15,242 bases of DNA from Pseudomonadota bacterium (GTDB taxonomy: Bacteria > Pseudomonadota > Gammaproteobacteria > Xanthomonadales > Xanthomonadaceae). The translations under genes and the position numbers were made by a program. The notes beneath the pieces are model-generated. The model saw only the letters and a list, made by a program, of their open reading frames with translations, was not told the origin of the DNA and made no database searches. This document shows positions 7,580-14,342 of this stretch, piece by piece (position 1 is the stretch's first letter; each line of letters begins with the position of its first letter). The stretch spans positions 1 through 15,242 of the forward strand of contig JAFAEU010000020.1 of the NCBI GenBank assembly GCA_023423855.1. Reading direction: 5' to 3'.

Positions 7580-8359
7580 CTAGGCCAGCAGCAGCTCGAA
7601 TCCGAACTGCCGGCTGGCCTCGCGCACGTCCTCCGGCGCACCGGTGTCGGTGATCAGCACGTTGAGCTCGGTCACCGGGATGATGCGGTGCAGGCAGACG
7701 GTGCCGAACTTCGAGCTGTCGGTGATCGCGACGACCACCCGCGCGGCCTCGACCATCTTGCGGTTGAGCATGGCCTCGGGCTCGTAGTGCGTGGTGATGC
7801 CGCGCTCCAGGTCGAAGCCGTCGACGCCGAGGAACAGCCGGTCCACGTGCAGCGCATCGAGCGCCTCGACGGTGAGGCCACCGTAGAAGGCCATGTTCTT
7901 GCGGCGCAACTCGCCGCCGAGCATGACGATGTGGATGTTGTTCTTCGGCGTCAGCGCGGTCAGCACGCCGAAATCGTTGGTGACCACGGTCACCTCGATG
8001 TTCGGCAGGGCTTCGGCGAGCTGGATCGCGGTGGTGCCCGAATCGATGGCGATGGTGTCGCCGGGCTTGACCAGGGCCGCGGCGCGCTGGCCGATGCGGC
8101 GCTTCTCGTCCAGGTGGGTGGTGCGCTTGGCCTCGTAAGGCGGCTCGGCGAGGGCGCCGCCGACCACGTGGCTGTCGATCGCGCCGCCGTAGGCGCGGGC
8201 CATGACCCCGCGCTCGGCGAGATAGCGCAGATCCTTGCGCACCGTCTGCATGCTCACCCCGAAGCGCCGGGCCAGCGCGGTGACCTGCACGCTGCCATGC
8301 TGGCGCACGAGTTCGCTGATCTGCAGGCGTCTCTGGCTGGTGTCGCGGCTGGCGGCCAT
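7580..8359 (-). CDS. DeoR/GlpR-family sugar-phosphate-responsive repressor (AgaR-like)
   Basis: The length of 259 aa is typical of the family. The N-terminal DeoR helix-turn-helix covers residues 8-60, with the recognition region VSMQTVRKDLRYLAERG (35-51). The C-terminal effector domain has the ribose-phosphate-isomerase-like motifs IDSGTTA (105-111), VVTND (125-129), LGGELRRK (147-154), LGVDGFD (177-183) and DSSKFG (214-219). These normally sense a phosphorylated sugar. The neighbours make it the likely counterpart of AgaR, repressing the GalNAc genes until an amino-sugar phosphate accumulates; the ligand is inferred. The start at 8359 is preceded by GTAAGGAAGGGA, a good ribosome site. Its upstream region is shared with the divergent TonB receptor and holds several TTTCGTTA repeats, so autoregulation is likely. 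It converges on the amidohydrolase gene, with a 101-nt gap (7479-7579) that has only a weak hairpin. Confidence 0.92.
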   Translation of the reverse strand: MAASRDTSQRRLQISELVRQHGSVQVTALARRFGVSMQTVRKDLRYLAERGVMARAYGGAIDSHVVGGALAEPPYEAKRTTHLDEKRRIGQRAAALVKPGDTIAIDSGTTAIQLAEALPNIEVTVVTNDFGVLTALTPKNNIHIVMLGGELRRKNMAFYGGLTVEALDALHVDRLFLGVDGFDLERGITTHYEPEAMLNRKMVEAARVVVAITDSSKFGTVCLHRIIPVTELNVLITDTGAPEDVREASRQFGFELLLA

Positions 8360-8384
8360 GGGGTCCCTTCCTTACCTGTCAGCA

Positions 8385-8460
8385 AGTATGGGACATTTCG
8401 TTAAATTTCGCTATTGATGCTAAACGAAACATGGTATAGGCTCGGTTTCGTTTCGTTAAG
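8385..8460. promoter_or_regulatory. Cluster of TTTCGTTA operator repeats between the regulator and TonB-receptor genes
   Basis: Direct copies are TTTCGTTA at 8396-8403 and TTTCGCTA at 8406-8413, exactly 10 bp apart. An inverted copy, TAAACGAAAC, is at 8421-8430. A nested direct copy, TTTCGTTTCGTTAAG, is at 8446-8460. Tandem repeats spaced about one helical turn apart are typical of DeoR-family operators. The AgaR consensus described in proteobacteria is a multi-copy CTTTC motif, which resembles this. A possible plus-strand -10, TATAGG (8435-8440), sits between the inverted and nested copies. A possible minus-strand -10, CATACT (8390-8385), lies beside the first direct copy. Binding by the adjacent regulator is inferred. 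Confidence 0.65.
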
Positions 8461-8493
8461 CCACCTCGCCGCCACCGCCCTGAGGAGACCCTC

Positions 8494-11331
8494 GTGAAGA
8501 CTGCCCGACTGCACCGGAACACGCTTTTCTGCGGTATCGCCCTGGCCCTGCTGGCATCGCCCGCGGCCTTCGCACAGCAGACGGACACCGAGGACGACAT
8601 CGAGTCGCTGGACGCGATCGTGGTGACGGGCGTGCGCGGCAGCCTTGCGCGCGCCACCGAGCTCAAGCGCAACTCGTCCACGGTGCAGGATTCGATCAGT
8701 GCGCTGGAACTGGGCAAGTTCCCCGACGACAACGTCGCCGATTCGCTCAGCCACATCACCGGCGTCTCCATCTCGCGCACGGCGGGCGGCGAGGGGCAGA
8801 AGGTGAGCGTGCGCGGCCTCGGCCCGGAGTACACGTTGACCACGTTCAACGGCCGCATCCTGGCCACCGACGGCGCCGGGCGCGATTTCGCCTACGACGT
8901 GCTCCCGGCCGACGTCATCAGCGGCGCCGACGTGATCAAGGGCGCGCAGGCCTCGCTGACCGAAGGCGCGATCGGCGGCTTGGTCAACCTGCGTTCGGCC
9001 AGCCCGTTCGACCGCACCGGCCAGCACGGCGCCGTGCGCCTGGAGGGCGATCGCAACCTGATGTCCGAAAACAACGGCGGCAAGCTTTCGGCCGTGTACA
9101 GCAACACCTTCGCCGACGACACCTTCGGCGTGCTGTTCGGCCTGGTCTACGGCCAGCGCAAGGACCGCACCGACATCGCCGGCAACGACGGCGGCTGGAG
9201 CCGCAACGCCGATCCGAACGACGAGAGCTGGCTGTGGGGCAACACCTGGGGCGGGCACATCGATCCCAACGGCAACGGCGAGCTCGACCCGGAGGAATAC
9301 GGCCTGATCGGTCCGGGCCAGTTCCGGGTCGGCTCGATCCTGGAGGAAAAGAAGCGCAAGGCGTTCTCGGCCAAGCTCGAGTGGCGGCCGAGCGACCGCG
9401 TGAAGGTCTCCTTCGACGGCCTGAAGACGCGGCTCGATTCGCCCCAGGTCGGTTACCAGCAGTCGTACTACCCGCTGTACGCGCCCGGGCGCTGGTCGAA
9501 CCTGACCATCAGCAACGGCATCGTCACCGACTTCACCATGGACGATCCCGATCCGGAGATGCGGCTCAACCCCGAGTTGCTGAACCAGACCGAGTACCGC
9601 GTGGTCGACACCGACCTCTACGGCCTCAACGGCCAGTGGAAGGTGACCGACGACTTCACCCTCAGCGCCGACGTCTACCGCTCGACCTCGCGCCGCCACT
9701 CCGGCGGCCTGGACAGCTACGTGGTGCTGCGCATGAACCAGCCCAACGTCGCGCGGATCTGGCTTGACGGCGGCATGCCCAACGTCGAGGCGACGTTCGA
9801 CGACGGCCGCGACCTGATCGCAGGCCTGGCCAACGGCCAGTTCGGCGCCGACGATTTCAACACGCACTACTTCTCGCTGGCCGGCGACAACATCGACGAC
9901 CGCATCACCGGGGGCTCGGTGGCCGGCGACCTGTTCGTCGGCGAACTCGGCATCGACAGGATCAAGTTCGGCGTGAACCGCACCGATCGCCGCAAGGCGC
10001 GCGACCTGGTCAACAATTCCATCACCGGTGGCGCGGACTACTACTCGGGGCCCAACGCGATCAACGTCGGAGCGCTGGGCGGCAACGTGATCTCGCATTC
10101 GTTCACCCTGCCCAACTTCATGAGCGGCGTGTCCTCGGTGTTCCCGCGCTCGTTCCTGGCCTTCGACGTGCCCAGCTACATCGCGGCGCTGCAGGGCTAC
10201 AACGGCAACCCGCGGCCGGGCGGCGGCGCGTACGACTACGCGGGGGCGGCGCCGGTGTGGAATCCGCTGGAGAGCTACCGCGTCAGCGAGAAGACGCTGG
10301 CCAGCTACATCGAGTTCGACCTGTCCGGCGAGCGCTGGGACGGCAACGCCGGCGTGCGCCTGGTGAAGACGACAACGACCGCCCAGGCCTGGGACGCGCA
10401 GATCCTGGGCATCGTCGAGTTCGGCGCCTTCAACTACAGCGCGGTGTACGACGAACCGAGCTCGGTCTACCAGGAGTCCGACTACACCTTCGTGCTGCCG
10501 ACGGCGAATTTCACCTGGCACTTCACCGACAACCTGCAATTGCGGCTGGGCGCGGCCAAGACCATGGCGCGGCCGGCGGTGAGCCAGCTGGCGCCCACCA
10601 ACACCACCGAGAGCGTGTCCTGGGGCGAGTTCACCCAGATCTACGGCGGCAACGCCGAGCTCAAGCCCTACAGCGCGCGCCAGGCCGACGCGTCGCTGGA
10701 GTGGTACTTCGCCGAGAACTCCATCTTCAACTTCGCGGTGTTCCACAAGCGCATCGAGAACCAGATCACCACCAGCTGGGAGCCGGGCCAGGACATCGGC
10801 GTCGGCCCGATCCTCGACACCGACGGCAATCCCGTCACCGAAGGGCCGACCCTGTTCAACGTGATGCGCCCGATCAACGGCGACTACGCCAAGGTGCGCG
10901 GCTTCGAGGCCGGCCTGCAGCATTTCTGGGACAACGGCTTCGGCTTCCGCGCGCAGTACACGCGCAACTGGTCGAAGAGCTGGGTCGACGACGAGGAGCG
11001 GCCGCTCGAAGGCATCGCGCCCTCGGTGTATTCGCTGGGCGTGACCTACGAGAAGGGGCCGTGGTCGCTGGGTGCGACCGCCGACCGCACCGACGGCTTC
11101 GTCACCGCGATCAACGTGCTGGGCGGCGGCTACAACGAGCAGGCCGATCCGATCACCTGGCTCACCGCGCACGCCTCCTATGCCGTCAACGACCGCTTCA
11201 CGGTTTCCCTGGAGGGCAGCAACCTGCTCGACGAGGAGAACACCTACAGCATCAACGGCAATCCGCTGCTGTCGCAGGGCTACTATCGCTATGGTCGCTC
11301 GCTCACGCTGGGCCTGAGCTACCGGTTCTGA
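8494..11331 (+). CDS. TonB-dependent outer-membrane receptor (Xanthomonas/Caulobacter carbohydrate type)
   Basis: This is a 945-aa outer-membrane transporter. The start is GTG at 8494, supported by GAGGAG at 8482-8487 six bases upstream and by the signal peptide that follows (hydrophobic 12-22, cleavage after AFA, residue 27). A TonB box, DAIVVTG, lies at 40-46. The plug domain follows, with SLSHITGVSISRT near 88-100, VSVRGLGPEYT near 108-118, and SGADVIKGAQASLTEGAIGG near 144-163. The rest is a 22-strand barrel ending in the terminal aromatic signature SYRF. This receptor type commonly imports oligosaccharides in Xanthomonadaceae and Caulobacteraceae. Here the likely cargo is a galactosamine- or galactose-containing glycan, judged from context. 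It is transcribed away from the deoR-type gene, downstream of a cluster of probable repressor sites, so substrate-induced expression is expected. It may share a transcript with the following gene. Confidence 0.93.
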   Translation: MKTARLHRNTLFCGIALALLASPAAFAQQTDTEDDIESLDAIVVTGVRGSLARATELKRNSSTVQDSISALELGKFPDDNVADSLSHITGVSISRTAGGEGQKVSVRGLGPEYTLTTFNGRILATDGAGRDFAYDVLPADVISGADVIKGAQASLTEGAIGGLVNLRSASPFDRTGQHGAVRLEGDRNLMSENNGGKLSAVYSNTFADDTFGVLFGLVYGQRKDRTDIAGNDGGWSRNADPNDESWLWGNTWGGHIDPNGNGELDPEEYGLIGPGQFRVGSILEEKKRKAFSAKLEWRPSDRVKVSFDGLKTRLDSPQVGYQQSYYPLYAPGRWSNLTISNGIVTDFTMDDPDPEMRLNPELLNQTEYRVVDTDLYGLNGQWKVTDDFTLSADVYRSTSRRHSGGLDSYVVLRMNQPNVARIWLDGGMPNVEATFDDGRDLIAGLANGQFGADDFNTHYFSLAGDNIDDRITGGSVAGDLFVGELGIDRIKFGVNRTDRRKARDLVNNSITGGADYYSGPNAINVGALGGNVISHSFTLPNFMSGVSSVFPRSFLAFDVPSYIAALQGYNGNPRPGGGAYDYAGAAPVWNPLESYRVSEKTLASYIEFDLSGERWDGNAGVRLVKTTTTAQAWDAQILGIVEFGAFNYSAVYDEPSSVYQESDYTFVLPTANFTWHFTDNLQLRLGAAKTMARPAVSQLAPTNTTESVSWGEFTQIYGGNAELKPYSARQADASLEWYFAENSIFNFAVFHKRIENQITTSWEPGQDIGVGPILDTDGNPVTEGPTLFNVMRPINGDYAKVRGFEAGLQHFWDNGFGFRAQYTRNWSKSWVDDEERPLEGIAPSVYSLGVTYEKGPWSLGATADRTDGFVTAINVLGGGYNEQADPITWLTAHASYAVNDRFTVSLEGSNLLDEENTYSINGNPLLSQGYYRYGRSLTLGLSYRF

Positions 11332-11340
11332 CGCGGGCCG

Positions 11341-11369
11341 GCCGCCGCTTCGCTTCGCGGAGCGGCGGC
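11341..11369 (+). terminator. Strong intercistronic hairpin after the TonB receptor gene
   Basis: A near-perfect stem of 13 pairs starts ten bases after the receptor stop. GCCGCCGCT (11341-11349) pairs with AGCGGCGGC (11361-11369). A T-G wobble and CGC/GCG close the inner stem over a TTC loop. There is no T-tract, so it may be a leaky or Rho-linked terminator or a 3'-stabilising hairpin that lowers expression of the next gene. The Shine-Dalgarno of that gene follows 22 bases later. Confidence 0.55.
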
Positions 11370-11405
11370 GGGATGTCCTGCCACCATCCGAAGGAGGTCG
11401 ATGAC

Positions 11406-12968
11406 ATGGAAGTGTCCCGTTCGTTGGTATGCAGTCTTGCCGGCGCGGTCGTGCTGGCCTGTGTCGGTGCGTCGCAGGCCGACGGTATCGATGCCGGCCA
11501 GCGCGCCGGTGCGCGGGCCGAAGCCTCGCGCGTTGCGCTGATCCGGGAGACGCGCGTTGCGGTGGCTTCGACGGCACGCGTCCCGGTGGTGCCGATGGCC
11601 GGGCGCGTCGCCACGGAAGCATCGCCGGATTCGCCCGTGGTTCGCGGCGCGGCGTCGCCGCCGGCGACGGCGACGGCACGGCAGGATCGTGCCGCCGCGC
11701 CGGCGATCCGGGCCACCGGCGGCAAGGGACCCCGGCGCCTGCGCGCGGCCGCCGATTTCGTGCCGGTGCCGCTGCAGGGCCGCATCGACCGCGTGCAGCC
11801 GATGACCGGGATCGTGCTGTGGAACGACAACGTGTCCGACCTCAACGCCCTCGGCGCCGACGTGCAGCTGGAGTTCGCGTACTTCAAGTACAGCGACGTG
11901 GTGAACGACCAGGACGTTTACGACTGGTCGGCGGTGGACGCCAGGCTCGCTTCGGCCGCGGCGCGCGGGCACCAGATGATCCTGCGCTTCCACGACACCT
12001 ATCCGGGCCAGACGAGGATCTCGATTCCCGCCTACGTCGCCAACTCGCCCGGCTATGAACTGAGCTACCGCAGCGTCGAAGGGCGGCAGACCTTCATTCC
12101 CGACTGGCGCTCGGCGCTGCTGCAGCAGTTCGTGCTGGAGTTCTACACCCGCTTCGCGCAGCGCTACGACCAGGATCCGCGCCTGGCCTTCCTGCAGGCC
12201 GGCTTCGGCTCGTATGCCGAGTACCACCTCTGGGACGGGCCGCTGACGCTGGGGCAGACCTTCCCGTCCAAGGCCTTCCAGCAGCAGTTCCTCGAGCACC
12301 TGGGCGCGACGTTCGCGCAGACCCCGTGGTCGCTGTCGATCGACGCGGCCAGTTCGACCTATTCGCCGTTCTCCGCGGCGCCCGCGCTGCGGCAGCTGCG
12401 CTTCGGGCTGTTCGACGACTCGTTCATGCACGAATCCCATTCCGGGGACGACCAGGAGTACAACCGCTGGGCCTGGCTGTTCTTCGGCGAACAGCGCCAC
12501 CACCACAGCCCCGCGGGCGGCGAGTTCAACTACTACAGCGACTTCGACCAGCAGCACGTGCTGGACTACCCGAATGGTCCGTACGGTCGGAACTTTGAAT
12601 CGTTCGCGGCGCAGTACCGCATCACCTACATGATCGGGAACGACCAGCCGCGCTACCAGACCCGCGCGCGGATCAAACAGGCGGCGATGGCGACCGGCTA
12701 CGCGTTCCGCATCACCGGTCTCGCCAGCAACGGTGACTGCGTGCGCATGGATATCCGCAACGAAGGAATCGCGCCGATCTACCACGACGCCTGGCCGGCG
12801 GCCAACGGCCAGCGCGCGGAGGCGTCGCTGAAGGGACTGTTGCCCGGAGGCGAGGACACGTTCGAGGCCTGCATCGGTCCGCACCAGCCGGGCGCGCTGG
12901 AAATCGGCATCGAGAGCGACCGGCTGGTGGCGGGGCAGCGGATCCAGTTCAACGCGGATCTGCCGTAG
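11406..12968 (+). CDS. Secreted DUF4832-like, probable TIM-barrel glycoside-hydrolase-like protein
   Basis: This is a 520-aa protein. The start at ATG 11406 is set by a perfect AAGGAGG at 11391-11397 with 8-base spacing and by a signal peptide (hydrophobic 7-20, likely cleavage at SQA-DG, residue 25). An Ala/Arg/Pro-rich low-complexity linker (30-115) precedes the folded part. Residues 125-410 resemble a TIM barrel: GIVLWND (135-141), YDWSAVDARLASAAARGHQ (172-190), MILRFHDTYPG (191-201), FLQAGFGSYAEYHLW (262-276), LRFGLFDDSFMHE (331-343) and GGEFNYYSDF (371-380). Glu272 and Glu373 lie where acid/base and nucleophile residues sit in clan-A glycosidases. A C-terminal beta-rich domain (430-520) follows. 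I recognise the DUF4832 style by memory only; the function is unassigned. Its place after the TonB receptor suggests cleavage or binding of the same glycan. It may be co-transcribed with the receptor across a hairpin. Confidence 0.75.
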   Translation: MEVSRSLVCSLAGAVVLACVGASQADGIDAGQRAGARAEASRVALIRETRVAVASTARVPVVPMAGRVATEASPDSPVVRGAASPPATATARQDRAAAPAIRATGGKGPRRLRAAADFVPVPLQGRIDRVQPMTGIVLWNDNVSDLNALGADVQLEFAYFKYSDVVNDQDVYDWSAVDARLASAAARGHQMILRFHDTYPGQTRISIPAYVANSPGYELSYRSVEGRQTFIPDWRSALLQQFVLEFYTRFAQRYDQDPRLAFLQAGFGSYAEYHLWDGPLTLGQTFPSKAFQQQFLEHLGATFAQTPWSLSIDAASSTYSPFSAAPALRQLRFGLFDDSFMHESHSGDDQEYNRWAWLFFGEQRHHHSPAGGEFNYYSDFDQQHVLDYPNGPYGRNFESFAAQYRITYMIGNDQPRYQTRARIKQAAMATGYAFRITGLASNGDCVRMDIRNEGIAPIYHDAWPAANGQRAEASLKGLLPGGEDTFEACIGPHQPGALEIGIESDRLVAGQRIQFNADLP

Positions 12969-12977
12969 GGCGGCTGC

Positions 12978-13087
12978 GGTTGGCCCCCACCCCAACCCTC
13001 CCCCGCAGGCGGGGGAGGGAGCCAAAAGCAGGCGCCACTCTTGCTCCCTCCCCCGCCTGCGGGGGAGGGCTGGGGTGGGGGCCAACC
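12978..13087. repeat. 110-bp inverted-repeat element with nested palindromes
   Basis: Arms of 45 nt (12978-13022 and 13043-13087) are inverted copies with a single difference, where AACCC faces AGCCC. The 20-nt spacer is 13023-13042. Each arm carries its own palindrome; in the left arm CCCTCCCCCGC (12996-13006) pairs with GCGGGGGAGGG (13009-13019) around a 2-nt centre. The C-run/G-run style resembles dispersed palindromic units common in GC-rich beta- and gammaproteobacteria. It lies between convergent genes just after the DUF4832-like stop and could end transcription from either side. It has no coding capacity of note. Confidence 0.85.
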
Positions 13088-13132
13088 CGAAGCCAGTCCA
13101 CCCGCATCCCGCGCCCCTGCCAAAGCAGCGCG

Positions 13133-13166
13133 CAACAAAAAACCCGGCAGCGCGAGCTGCCGGGTT
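13133..13166 (-). terminator. Rho-independent terminator of the phasin gene
   Basis: On the minus strand an 11-bp stem (AACCCGGCAGC / GCTGCCGGGTT, 13166-13156 and 13151-13141) with a 4-nt loop is followed by six Ts and TGTTG (the T-run overlaps the base of the stem). It lies 59 bases past the phasin stop and is a textbook intrinsic terminator. Confidence 0.92.
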
Positions 13167-13225
13167 TCCTGCGTCGGCGCGACGAGGGGAGGGGACGCGC
13201 CGTCTTGGGGAACAGCTTTCGCGGA

Positions 13226-13630
13226 TCAGCGACGCTTGGTCGTCTTCGCCGCCGAAGCCACGACCTTCTCCGCCGCGGCCTGCGCCTTGACGGTGGCCGA
13301 CTCGAGCTGCGACTTGGCGATCTCGGCGATGGCTTCGTTGGTCTTCACGGTGGCGCCGAAGACTTCCTGGCCGGCGCTGAGGGCGCGCTCGGCGTTCTCG
13401 CGGGCAACCTGCACGCCCTTCGGGAACAGCGTCTTCAGGCCGTCGAAGTCACGCACGTCCGCGGCTTCGCCGAGGAACGAGAAGGTGGCTTCGGCGTTCT
13501 CTTCGAGCGTGGACAGCTGCAGGCCGAACGCCTTCTGGACGTTGTCGAGGGTCAGCTGGTTGATGCGGGCGGCGGTGTCGGCGAACTGGCGCGTCGCGGC
13601 CGCGAACTGGTCGTTGTACTGGTAGCTCAT
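13226..13630 (-). CDS. Phasin family protein
   Basis: This is a 134-aa, mostly helical protein of the phasin_2 type. It has the amphipathic N-terminal part YNDQFAAATRQFADTAARIN (5-24), a middle VQKAFGLQLSTLEENAEATF (31-50) and an Ala/Lys-rich tail ending KTTKRR. Phasins coat polyhydroxyalkanoate granules and control granule size; some act as general granule or stress proteins. The ATG at 13630 follows AGGAG with normal spacing, and an upstream extension in the same frame was rejected for that reason. It is a single-gene unit with its own promoter, an operator-like palindrome over the -35 and a strong terminator, so regulated, abundant expression is expected. The basic tail resembles histone-like tails and may touch DNA, which is speculative. 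No polyhydroxyalkanoate synthase gene is in view. Confidence 0.9.
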   Translation of the reverse strand: MSYQYNDQFAAATRQFADTAARINQLTLDNVQKAFGLQLSTLEENAEATFSFLGEAADVRDFDGLKTLFPKGVQVARENAERALSAGQEVFGATVKTNEAIAEIAKSQLESATVKAQAAAEKVVASAAKTTKRR

Positions 13631-13679
13631 GGTGATCTCCTGTCGATCAGCCGGCGCGGATTGCCGGTTTGTGCGGTGC

Positions 13680-13711
13680 AGCATAGACGGGGCAATGTTG
13701 CATTGCAACAT
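13680..13711 (-). promoter_or_regulatory. Phasin promoter with 17-bp palindromic operator
   Basis: Read on the minus strand, TTGCAA (13708-13703) and TATGCT (13685-13680) are separated by exactly 17 bp, a good sigma-70 promoter. A perfect palindrome, ATGTTGCA-T-TGCAACAT (13695-13711), covers the -35 box. That position fits a repressor such as PhaR, which controls phasin genes in other proteobacteria and prefers TGC/GCA-rich sites. PhaR itself is not in the window, so the regulator is inferred. Confidence 0.7.
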
Positions 13712-13800
13712 CGGGCCGACGAACGGCAACCTTGTGTTCAGAATTCAACAAAATCAATGATTTGTGCGGGGTGCCTGAAGGCGCGCCTGCAAGAGGGGCG

Positions 13801-14157
13801 CTACTCCCCCGCGTAGCGGCAGCCCGACGTGCAGGTTTCGCGCACCACCACCGCGCTGAGCGCGGGCAGCGCCGGCTTGAGCCGGTCCCAGATCCAGACG
13901 GCCAGCCGCTCGCTGGTCGGATTCTCCAGGCCGGGCACGTCGTTGAGGTAGTGGTGGTCGAGCTGCTCGTACAGCGGCCTGAAGGCGGCCTTGATGTCGG
14001 CGAAGTCCATCACCCAGCCGCTGTCGGCGCCGGGTTCGCCGGAAACGTGCAACTCCACCCCGAACGAATGCCCGTGCAGGCGCGCGCACTTGTGGCCCGG
14101 CGGCACGTTCGGCAGCCGGTGCGCGGCCTCGAGGGTGAAGCTCTTGAAGATGTCCAT
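13801..14157 (-). CDS. queD: 6-carboxy-5,6,7,8-tetrahydropterin synthase QueD
   Basis: This is a 118-aa protein, near the E. coli length of about 120 and very similar to it. It converts 7,8-dihydroneopterin triphosphate to 6-carboxytetrahydropterin, the first committed step toward queuosine in tRNA. Zinc ligands are His13 (AAHRLP) and His28/His30 (LHGHSF). Catalytic residues are Cys24 ([10 protein letters not shown]), Asp67-His68 (QLDHHYLND) and Glu107 (VRETCTSGC). The GLENPTSE block (76-83) is also typical. The ATG at 14157 matches the family N-terminus; an in-frame ATG at 14235 would add an Ala-rich leader and is rejected. The ribosome site is only a weak GAGAA. The gene is divergent from the ETF-ubiquinone oxidoreductase gene. 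Related 6-pyruvoyl-tetrahydropterin synthases differ in these end motifs. Confidence 0.95.
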   Translation of the reverse strand: MDIFKSFTLEAAHRLPNVPPGHKCARLHGHSFGVELHVSGEPGADSGWVMDFADIKAAFRPLYEQLDHHYLNDVPGLENPTSERLAVWIWDRLKPALPALSAVVVRETCTSGCRYAGE

Positions 14158-14342
14158 GGCGCGATTCTCGGCGCTGGACGCGGCCGCGGCAATCGCCGCC
14201 GCGGGCGTCGCGTCTGGGGCGATGCGGGGGCGCACGGTACGATAGCGGCCCCAGACCGATGCCGGCGCGGCATGCGGAGACGATCCGCGTACCGCAGGCG
14301 ACCTTCCCGACGCCCGCCATGCCCCGCGAGGAGCAAAGCCCC

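Noticed and set aside
10257..11405. N-terminal extension of the DUF4832-like frame into the receptor gene
   Set aside because: It is an out-of-frame reading of the receptor. A perfect Shine-Dalgarno and a signal peptide mark the start at 11406.
8401..11679. A roughly 1090-codon open frame antisense to the TonB receptor
   Set aside because: It is low-complexity Val/Arg/Ala/Gly-rich sequence typical of antisense shadows in GC-rich DNA, with no family motifs; the plus-strand receptor explains the region.
13631..13729. 33-codon N-terminal extension of the phasin frame to an ATG at 13729
   Set aside because: It would cover the promoter and palindrome, and the ATG at 13630 has a good ribosome site and the family N-terminus.
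14238..14243. TACGAT as a -10 box for the ETF-QO gene
   Set aside because: No acceptable -35 lies 16-18 bp upstream; such hexamers arise by chance.
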